A stretch of 64,000 bases of DNA from Protofrankia sp963555925 (GTDB lineage Bacteria; Actinomycetota; Actinomycetes; Frankiales; Frankiaceae), in NCBI GenBank assembly GCA_963555925.1, contig CAUVXJ010000031.1, positions 62,001 through 126,000 on the forward strand. Reading direction: 5' to 3'. The notes beneath the pieces were generated by a model. The model did no database searches. It was given only the letters and a program-made list of their open reading frames with translations, and was not told where the DNA came from. How positions within the stretch are numbered: position 1 is the first letter of the stretch; every line of letters starts with the position of its first letter. Shown here piece by piece: positions 34,205 to 40,663 of this stretch. A program made the translations under genes and the position numbers.

Positions 34205-35224
34205 GTGACGTTGATCTGGTGGACACTCGCGGGCGGCCCATCCTGCCCACCGGTAGGGGAGGGGGTCGTGACCCATGTGGTGGACGACCTCGCCGGCTAT
34301 ACCACCGCATTGACCGCATGTGTCACCAGCGACGCCACTGTGATCATCGGGAGTCATCGGACCGTCCTTGTCGACGTGCAGGTAGCCGCATCCGTGCCGG
34401 TCGTGACAGTGGTCCGCGGCGTGCTGCATCCCACCCACCGGATCCGGCTGGTCGACCCCGCCACCGGAGAACTCGCCGATGTCATTCCCGACGGGTTGCC
34501 GTGGGAACTGCTCGCCGACGACGTGGCCCGATGGGTGGGGATCAGCGAAGCGTCCGCGGCGTCGATCCGCGGCTGCGCGCCCGTCGCGCTACCCGTCCAG
34601 ATGATTCATAACGGTGTCGCGATCCCCGAATGGCGGCCCCCGCCCGCATCCACGGCGGGGGGAAGGGCGCGTCTCGTCGTGGTCGCGCGGGCAGCGCCCT
34701 GGAAGAACCTTGACCGTCTCGTCGACGCGGTCGCCGACCCCCGGCTGCGGGACCGCGTCACGGTGGACATCTACGGCGGGTTCGGCTCCGCGCAGCCGGT
34801 GGTGGAAGCGCAGATCGCCGCATGTGGGGCGCCGGTGGTCTTCCGCGGTTGGGTCGAGGACCTGCCCCGACGGATCGCCGGCGCGCACGCCCTGGTCTCC
34901 GTGGCGGAGTTGGAGGGCTTTGGCCGGGGGATTCTCGACGCCGCAGTCGTGGGAGTCCCTGCCGTCGTGCCCCGCGCCGGAGCAAGCACGGAAATCGTGC
35001 TGGACGGTATCACCGGTTTCACCTTCGATCCGCGCAGCCCGGACGGGCTGGTGGACGTACTGGACCGGGTCGTTAACGAGGACCCGGTCCAGTTGGCGGC
35101 GCTGGGCTGGTGCGCCCGCGCCCGGGCACTGGGCTACTTCACCCCGGCTCGCTGCGCCGATCAGTACCTGCAGCTCTGCCACGAACTGCTCTCCCAGCCC
35201 ACGCTCACGCGAGCGAGTGGATGA
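34205..35224 (+). CDS. GT4-family glycosyltransferase, possibly N-terminally truncated
   Basis: About 339 residues. A GTG at 34205 is the first start after an in-frame stop (34178). The C-domain is complete: RLVVVARAAPWKNLDRLVDA, APVVFRGWVEDLPRRIAGAH, VSVAELEGFGRGILDAAVVG and VPAVVPRAGASTEIVLDG. The N-domain is short (about 130 residues) and lacks the usual opening strand and glycine-rich loop, so 50-80 residues may have been lost at the junction with the truncated regulator. The stop overlaps the next ATG as ATGA. C-ending codons are stronger here and in the next three genes than in their neighbours, which hints at transfer as a block. Confidence 0.78.
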   Translation: MTLIWWTLAGGPSCPPVGEGVVTHVVDDLAGYTTALTACVTSDATVIIGSHRTVLVDVQVAASVPVVTVVRGVLHPTHRIRLVDPATGELADVIPDGLPWELLADDVARWVGISEASAASIRGCAPVALPVQMIHNGVAIPEWRPPPASTAGGRARLVVVARAAPWKNLDRLVDAVADPRLRDRVTVDIYGGFGSAQPVVEAQIAACGAPVVFRGWVEDLPRRIAGAHALVSVAELEGFGRGILDAAVVGVPAVVPRAGASTEIVLDGITGFTFDPRSPDGLVDVLDRVVNEDPVQLAALGWCARARALGYFTPARCADQYLQLCHELLSQPTLTRASG

Positions 35225-35943
35225 TGACCTCCCCACGCGTGGGGACCTTCGTCGATCTCGCCGCGGACCCCGTCGCGGTCAACTGGCAGTTGCACACCCT
35301 GTCCGATGTAGAGATCACCGGACTGGCCCCGGCGTTCCGATCCGCTCACGCCCAGGCGCTGACGCACACCGTCGAGCGGATCCATCCCACCGCGATCATC
35401 CATCCCACCGCGATCATCGGGGATGACGTGCTGATCGGCCCGCACGCCCGCGTGCACGAGTTCTCCACCGTCCGCGACGGCTCGGTGGTATCGGGTCATG
35501 CCGTCGTCGGCCACGGTTGTGAAGTGATCCACACTCTGGTCGGGTGGCACGCGATACTCACCCACCGTGTCGTGATCGGGCACAGCATCGTCGGCGCCCA
35601 CGCACACCTGGCCGCCGGCGTGATCGTCGCGTCGGTGCACCTGTGGAACGCCGACATGGCCTGCCCCGACCGGGAAATCACGATAAGGGTGCCCGGCGGG
35701 CACCGCTACGACTGCGGCGCGGTGAAGTTCGGCGCGGTCATCGGTGACCGCGTCCGGATCGGGGTGAACACCGCGGTCGGCCCCGGTGTACTGATCGGCC
35801 CCGACGCGCTCCTCTACAGCGGCGTGACCGCATCGCAGACCGTCCTGCCCGCCCACGCGGTCGTCCGGCCCCTCACCGCGATCGGTGTCCAGATCGAACC
35901 GCGACGCCCGCTGTCCATGTCACACGCCACCGTCCATGTCTGA
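35221..35943 (+). CDS. Left-handed beta-helix (hexapeptide-repeat) transferase-like protein
   Basis: About 240 residues from an ATG at 35221 (ATGA overlap with the GT4 stop). Isoleucine/valine-led hexapeptide repeats run from residue 55 to 215 (IHPTAIIGDDVLIGPHARVH, VVSGHAVVGHGCEVIH, VKFGAVIGDRVRIGVNTAVG, VLIGPDALLYSGVTA). They form a left-handed beta-helix like the C-terminal acyltransferase half of GlmU. No nucleotidyltransferase domain is attached. An 18-bp tandem duplication near 35385 repeats IHPTAI. A role as sugar N- or O-acyltransferase or sugar-phosphate binding protein is an inference. Confidence 0.8.
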   Translation: MMTSPRVGTFVDLAADPVAVNWQLHTLSDVEITGLAPAFRSAHAQALTHTVERIHPTAIIHPTAIIGDDVLIGPHARVHEFSTVRDGSVVSGHAVVGHGCEVIHTLVGWHAILTHRVVIGHSIVGAHAHLAAGVIVASVHLWNADMACPDREITIRVPGGHRYDCGAVKFGAVIGDRVRIGVNTAVGPGVLIGPDALLYSGVTASQTVLPAHAVVRPLTAIGVQIEPRRPLSMSHATVHV

Positions 35944-35988
35944 CCGAATCCGGACCGGCCGGCCTGTCGATTAACGAAAGGAATCATC

Positions 35989-36753
35989 ATGCGGTCTACG
36001 ACCGAACGACGCCTGCTGGTCGAGCAGGCCGGTGAACTGGTCCACCGCGGGGTGTTGGAATCCGGTGGTGGAGCGCTCAGTGTCCGGCTGGAGGACGGCA
36101 CCATTCTGATGTCCACCACGGGTCTGGCGTTCAGAGGGTGGCGGCACATCACCGTCGAGGATTTCATCGTCCTCACCCCGACCGGAGAGATCGTGGAGCA
36201 GACCGGTGGACTCGGTGCCGCCGGCACGGTCCTCCACCTCGCCGTCTACGCCCACCTGCCCCGCTGTGGCGGCATCGTCCACGCACACTCCCCGTACGCC
36301 ACCACGTTCGCCTCCCTCGGCGTCGCTCCGCCCAGCGTGGTCAACCGCCACGATGTTCTCGGGGCCGTCCCGGTCGTCGCCGTGGACGACACCGCGATCA
36401 AGGCGCGGCTCACCCCCGACGACCTGCCGCTACCGATCCCCGCCGGCATCGTGGCCAACCCCGCCCCCTATGTCATCAACAGGGCGTTGCTGCCGCAGGT
36501 CCTCGACGCGCTGCTTCCCCGCGCGCAGGAACTGACCCGCCACGGCCTGGCTTTCCTGATCTACCGGCATGGTCTGATGACCATCGGCCGCACGATCCAC
36601 GAGGCCGTGGACAACGCCTACCGCGTCGAGGACAACGCCCGCATCGCCCTCTACCGGGCGCTTCTCACCGGCGATCTCACCCGGGTATGCGGCAATCCGC
36701 TCTTCGAGCCGATATCCGACGCCGCCCGGGTGAGCGCATCCGCGTCTGGTTGA
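35989..36753 (+). CDS. Class II aldolase/adducin-domain protein
   Basis: About 254 residues from an ATG at 35989 with AAAGGA upstream. The zinc-aldolase fold is recognisable from EQAGELVHRGVLESGGGALS, MSTTGLAFRGWRHITVEDF, the metal ligands GGIVHAHSPYATTFA (His-x-His) and YRHGLMTIGRTIHEA (third His). The family includes fuculose-phosphate aldolase, ribulose-phosphate epimerase and methylthioribulose-phosphate dehydratase, so the reaction may be aldol cleavage, epimerisation or dehydration of a phosphorylated sugar. It is the third gene of the murA2 operon, 45 bases after the beta-helix gene and 60 before murA2. Confidence 0.88.
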   Translation: MRSTTERRLLVEQAGELVHRGVLESGGGALSVRLEDGTILMSTTGLAFRGWRHITVEDFIVLTPTGEIVEQTGGLGAAGTVLHLAVYAHLPRCGGIVHAHSPYATTFASLGVAPPSVVNRHDVLGAVPVVAVDDTAIKARLTPDDLPLPIPAGIVANPAPYVINRALLPQVLDALLPRAQELTRHGLAFLIYRHGLMTIGRTIHEAVDNAYRVEDNARIALYRALLTGDLTRVCGNPLFEPISDAARVSASASG

Positions 36754-36813
36754 ATCAGTAACCGACCGTCCGTCACTCAATGCATCTCATCAACTACTCT
36801 AGGAGGTGGCCTC

Positions 36814-38172
36814 GTGCGGGCTGAGAACCCTGGCATCGCCACACCCGTGGCCCGCGACCGGTGGCGGTACCGCATCACAGGCGGGCAGCCGCTCATCGGC
36901 ACCGTGGAAGTGTCCGGAGCGAAGAACGCGGTCACGAAACTCCTCGTCGCGACCCTGCTCACCGACCAGCCCTGCACCCTGACGCGGGTACCCCGCATGG
37001 TCGAGGTCGATGTCGTGCTCGGCATGCTCGCGGAGCTCGGCACCCGGGTGGAGTGGCTCGACCCCCACACCGTCCGCGTCACCACCCCGGAGATCACCAG
37101 CCGGGCGCTCTCCGAGGCGTACTCCGGGGTGAACCGCATCCCGATCCTCATGATGGGACCGCTCCTGCACCGCGTCGGGCAGGCCGTCGTCCCTCTCCCC
37201 GGCGGCTGCCGGATCGGGAAACGCCCCGTGGACTTCCACCTTGCGGGGCTGCGCGCGATGGGTGCGGAGATCATCGAACAGATTCGCTCCGTCGAGGTCA
37301 AGACCCTCGGACTGACCGGCACCCATGTCACTCTGCCGTTCCCCAGCGTCGGAGCGACGGAGAACCTGCTCCTTGCCGCGGTCCTCGCCCACGGCACGAC
37401 CATCATCTCCAACGCCGCCGTCGAACCAGAGATCATCAATCTGATCCTGTTTCTCCAGCAGATGGGCGCCCTCGTCGACGTCGAGGTCGACCGCACCATC
37501 GTCATCCAGGGCGTACCCACCCTGCGAGGCGCCGTCCACGCCCCCATCCCCGACCGCATCGAGGTCGCCTCCTTCGCCGCCGCGGCGGTCGCCACCGATG
37601 GACGCGTTGAAGTGCTCGGCGCCCGCCAGGAGCACGTCACCACCTTCCTCAACCAACTCCGCAAAATCGGCGGCGAGTTCACCGTCACCGACCGGGGCAT
37701 CACCTTCTACCGGGCTCGGGACCTCACCGCCGCGCACGTGCAGACCGGGGTGCACCCCGGCTACATGACCGACTGGCAGCAGCCCCTCGTCGTGCTGCTC
37801 ACCCAGGCCAGCGGCGCATCGGTCATCCACGAGACGATCTACGAGGATCGGTTCGGGTACACCCGGCAGCTCAACGACATGGGCGCCACCATCGCCCTGT
37901 CCACAGCCTGCCTCGGTGGCCGACGCTGCCGCTTCGCCGCCCGCGACTTCGAGCACTCCGCCGTCGTCAGCGGGCCCACCCAGCTCGCCGCCGCAGACCT
38001 GGAGATCCCCGACCTGCGGGCCGGTTTCGCCTACATCATGGCCGCACTCGTCGCCCAGGGCGCCAGCCTCATCAGCGGCACTCGCTTCCTCGAACGCGGC
38101 TACGAAGACCCCGTCGGGAAACTCCGCTCCATCGGCGCGGACATCACCACCGAACCGATCCCACCCTCCTGA
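36814..38172 (+). CDS. murA2: MurA-like enolpyruvyl transferase (second MurA)
   Basis: About 452 residues from a GTG at 36814, behind a strong AGGAGGTGG. MurA moves enolpyruvate from PEP to UDP-N-acetylglucosamine. Catalytic features look intact: VSGAKNAVTKLL (Lys-Asn pair), the loop PLPGGCRIGKRPVDFHLAGL with the PEP/fosfomycin-reactive Cys132, LLLAAVLAHGTT, and the C-terminal FLERGYEDPVGKL arginine. It sits last in an operon with GT4, beta-helix and class II aldolase genes, not with cell-division or wall genes, so a specialised substrate is likely. Enolpyruvyl transferases of this family also start peptidyl-nucleoside antibiotic pathways (NikO/PolA); that parallel is an inference. Confidence 0.93.
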   Translation: MRAENPGIATPVARDRWRYRITGGQPLIGTVEVSGAKNAVTKLLVATLLTDQPCTLTRVPRMVEVDVVLGMLAELGTRVEWLDPHTVRVTTPEITSRALSEAYSGVNRIPILMMGPLLHRVGQAVVPLPGGCRIGKRPVDFHLAGLRAMGAEIIEQIRSVEVKTLGLTGTHVTLPFPSVGATENLLLAAVLAHGTTIISNAAVEPEIINLILFLQQMGALVDVEVDRTIVIQGVPTLRGAVHAPIPDRIEVASFAAAAVATDGRVEVLGARQEHVTTFLNQLRKIGGEFTVTDRGITFYRARDLTAAHVQTGVHPGYMTDWQQPLVVLLTQASGASVIHETIYEDRFGYTRQLNDMGATIALSTACLGGRRCRFAARDFEHSAVVSGPTQLAAADLEIPDLRAGFAYIMAALVAQGASLISGTRFLERGYEDPVGKLRSIGADITTEPIPPS

Positions 38173-38302
38173 CCCGCACCGGGACCGTTCCCCCACGGAC
38201 CAGGCCACACCACGGCTGGACATGGCAGCGGACATGTTCGAGCCGGTACACCGAGCAGGCGGCCCCACCAGCCGGGGGTGTGGGCCGGCCGAGCGAGTAC
38301 TG

Positions 38303-38335
38303 CACCGCCCCTGGGCCCCACCGGTTGGGGCGGTG
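38303..38335 (+). terminator. Hairpin after murA2
   Basis: CACCGCCCC pairs exactly with GGGGCGGTG around a 15-base loop that itself contains GGGCCC. It lies 130 bases after the murA2 stop and probably ends the operon. Confidence 0.6.
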
Positions 38336-38481
38336 TCCTCAACCGGACTGTTGTGGATCGGCGTGGTCGGCCCGGATGCGCCGGCACGGGCGATAGCGTC
38401 AGCAGGTATCGGTGGATGTAGGCGGCGCACCCGATGTGCCTGTTGCGCCCGATGTGCCGACCGCCCGGAGGGAGGCCGACC

Positions 38482-38583
38482 TTGGCTCGCAACCGTATCC
38501 GGTCCTTACCGATCACGGGGTTGGCGGTCGCGGTGGCGGTGCTCGTCGGCCCCGTCGGCTGTAACACGGTGACAAGTCCGTAA
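38482..38583 (+). CDS. Possible 33-residue lipoprotein-signal peptide
   Basis: A TTG at 38482 follows GGAGGGAGG by 7 bases and opens a 33-codon frame: a basic start (ARNRIRS), a hydrophobic stretch (LAVAVAVLV) and a lipobox-like PVGC, then only seven residues and TAA. It reads as a complete lipoprotein signal with almost no mature protein. It could be a tiny lipopeptide, the remnant of a truncated lipoprotein gene or chance. Confidence 0.3.
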   Translation: MARNRIRSLPITGLAVAVAVLVGPVGCNTVTSP

Positions 38584-38937
38584 GAACCTGTTCTGACGGG
38601 TCTTCCAGCGAAGATCGTCCAAGTGGGCAAGAGTTTTTCTGACAAAGGTCTTATCAATGCAGTTGTCATGTGATTTGCAGATCGTGGCCCTGTTCCTGCC
38701 GTCGGTACCGCACCCTCGCGCCGAACGGCCGGCGCGAGGGTCGGTGACGCAACGTGATCGTCGGCCAGGGGTCCGCTCCGATGAAGCGCCGTCCCAGCCC
38801 GGGGACGCTCTGGATGGTTCGGCTGGTGGGCCAAAGGGCGCGCCACGATCGTCAGATCGCGCGCCCGGAGGCCGCAGTCGCCGGGGCACTGGTGGGAATG
38901 CCGTTGGAGGTGAGGCAACTCATGCGACCATCAGGCC
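38584..38937. other. Gene-free interval
   Basis: The first 100 bases are AT-rich for this genome and contain AGAACCTGTTCT at 38584-38596, a short palindrome. A promoter is plausible. I see no gene in the remaining 250 bases. Confidence 0.35.
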
Positions 38938-39528
38938 GTGAGCATCCCGGCAAGCGCCTCTGCGGTTGAGGATCTGGTCCTGCTGGAACAGGCTGGGCAC
39001 GCTCTGGATCTTCTGTTCTTCTGGGGGCACCATCCGCCGCGTGGCGGCGGCCGTGGCGTCGGCGTGGGCTGCCTGAGCCAGTGGTGGCCCTCCGCGTTCA
39101 CTGTTGACGGCCTGCGTTATCCGACGGCTGAGCATTTCATGATGGAACGCAAGGCCCGGCTGTTCGGCGACGTGGCCGCGGCTCGGGCGGTTCTCGCCAC
39201 CGCCGAGCCGGCCGCCGCGAAGAAGCACGGCCGGCAGGTGCGCGGCTTCGATGAGACGGTGTGGAGCGAGTGCTCCTTTGACATCGTGGTCCAGGGCAAC
39301 GTCGCGAAGTTCAGTCAGCATCCGGCGTTGCGTAACTATCTGCTCGGCACCGGCGAGCGGGTGCTGGTGGAGGCGAGTCCATTGGACCGGGTATGGGGGA
39401 TCGGTCTGGCCGCCGACGACGCCCTGGCCCGGGTTCCGTCGGCTTGGCCGGGGCGCAATCTTCTCGGATTCGCGCTCATGGCGGTCCGGGCGATGGTGCG
39501 CGCCTCCACCCCGAGCACCACCGGGTAG
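38938..39528 (+). CDS. NADAR (YbiA-like) domain protein
   Basis: About 196 residues from a GTG at 38938. The NADAR fold is marked by LDLLFFWGHHPPRGG at the start, CLSQWWPSAFTVDGLRYPTA followed by EHFMMERKARLFGD, and a C-terminal LDRVWGIGLAADDALA and NLLGFALMAVR. YbiA-type enzymes cleave N-glycosidic bonds of early riboflavin-pathway intermediates, and other NADAR proteins remove ADP-ribose from guanine bases as antitoxin-like partners. No DarT-like toxin or riboflavin gene is adjacent, so a metabolite-repair role is the simplest reading. Confidence 0.85.
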   Translation: MSIPASASAVEDLVLLEQAGHALDLLFFWGHHPPRGGGRGVGVGCLSQWWPSAFTVDGLRYPTAEHFMMERKARLFGDVAAARAVLATAEPAAAKKHGRQVRGFDETVWSECSFDIVVQGNVAKFSQHPALRNYLLGTGERVLVEASPLDRVWGIGLAADDALARVPSAWPGRNLLGFALMAVRAMVRASTPSTTG

Positions 39529-39582
39529 TACGACACCCGGGTAGCACGACAGTCCGGTCGCGCGAGCCCTGGTAGGGGTTCC

Positions 39583-39617
39583 CGTCTCCGTCCGACGTCT
39601 CCGTCCGACGTCTCCGT
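39583..39617. repeat. 13-bp tandem repeat, about 2.7 units
   Basis: CGTCTCCGTCCGA is repeated head to tail upstream of the universal-stress gene. Confidence 0.75.
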
Positions 39618-39709
39618 CACTGTGTCCGGATGCTTCCGGCACCCGGCCGCCCTCGGCCTCATGATCAAAACGAGTGGCGCTCAGAACGGGTTTGCGGAAG
39701 GACGCAGGG

Positions 39710-40663
39710 ATGACGGCGATGACAGACGGTAGTAGCTTGGCGCTGCCAGGGATCGTTGCCGGCGTGGACGGCTCGCCGGGTTCCGCCGAGGCGTTGCGGT
39801 GGGCCTGGCATACCGCAGCCATTCATCGACGGTCGGTGACCGCGCTGGTGGCCTGGACCGCGGACGGCCAGCCCAGGATCGTCCACCGACAGGCGCACGT
39901 TGCAGATCGTGATGGGTTGACAGCGGCGGCGGCTGCGGTTCTCGACGCGGCAATTGATCGGCTCCCAGCCTGCGATCCGGCCCCGGGAATCCTCCGGCGG
40001 GTGGTCCACGAGCCCGCGTTGCTCGCCTTGTTGGCGGCGTCGAAGCAGGCGTTGATGCTGGTCGTAGGCTCGCGCGAGCACGGTCTGGCGTACCGCTCCC
40101 TCGACGGGACAGTGGGCCGGGCGGTCGTCGACCACGGCGAGGTACCGGCTGTCGTCGTCCGCGGCCGGGGTTTCGGCGTACCCGGTGATCGCCGTCCGGT
40201 GGCGGTAGGGGTGGATGGTTCGCCATCGTCGTTGGCTGCACTCAGGTGGGCGGCTCGTGAGGCGACGTACCGCGATGTGCCGCTGCGGGTGGTACATGCG
40301 CTGGCGGTCGCGTCCACGCCCTATCCGGAGTTTCTCGCGTCCGTCGGCCGGACCCTTGTCGATCATGCAAACGATGTGCTCGACGATGCGTTGGCCACGG
40401 GACTGCGGGACGCTCCACCGCAACTGTGTGTCAGCAGCGAGGTGGTCGTCGACTCCGCCGCCCGCGCGCTGTTGCTGGAGTCCACGACGTCGCAGTTGCT
40501 CGTGGTGGGCGCCCGTGGTCATGGCGGCTTCGCCGAACTGCTCCTCGGTTCGGTCGGCGATCAGTGTGTCCGGCACGCTGTGTGCCCGGTCGCGGTCATC
40601 CGCCCGCCCTGCAATCCGTACGACAGTCCGCACAATCCGTACTACAGTCCGCCCTACATTTGA
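39710..40663 (+). CDS. Universal stress protein, two tandem Usp domains
   Basis: About 317 residues from an ATG at 39710 (GGAAGG about 12 bases upstream); the frame also opens at GTG 39674. Two Usp domains, at about residues 12-155 and 160-300, each start with a VDGSP strand (GIVAGVDGSPGSAEALRWAW; VAVGVDGSPSSLAALRWA). Each ends in an ATP-binding pattern G-2x-G-9x-G-S/T (VVGSREHGLAYRSLDGTVG; VVGARGHGGFAELLLGSVG). The last residues are a short NPYDSPHNPYYSP repeat. The stop overlaps the convergent helicase gene by 10 bases. Such proteins bind ATP and respond to dormancy or redox stress. Confidence 0.93.
   Translation: MTAMTDGSSLALPGIVAGVDGSPGSAEALRWAWHTAAIHRRSVTALVAWTADGQPRIVHRQAHVADRDGLTAAAAAVLDAAIDRLPACDPAPGILRRVVHEPALLALLAASKQALMLVVGSREHGLAYRSLDGTVGRAVVDHGEVPAVVVRGRGFGVPGDRRPVAVGVDGSPSSLAALRWAAREATYRDVPLRVVHALAVASTPYPEFLASVGRTLVDHANDVLDDALATGLRDAPPQLCVSSEVVVDSAARALLLESTTSQLLVVGARGHGGFAELLLGSVGDQCVRHAVCPVAVIRPPCNPYDSPHNPYYSPPYI

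Noticed and set aside
34205..34438. N-terminal continuation of the regulator fragment
   Set aside because: The stretch has no similarity to XRE regulators and is antisense to the glycosyltransferase.
36799..38430. Minus-strand open frame of about 543 codons over murA2
   Set aside because: Antisense shadow of murA2, which has a strong ribosome site and intact catalytic motifs.
38584..38596. AGAACCTGTTCT as a LexA (SOS) box
   Set aside because: The actinobacterial box needs GAAC-N4-GTTC; here the spacing is two bases.
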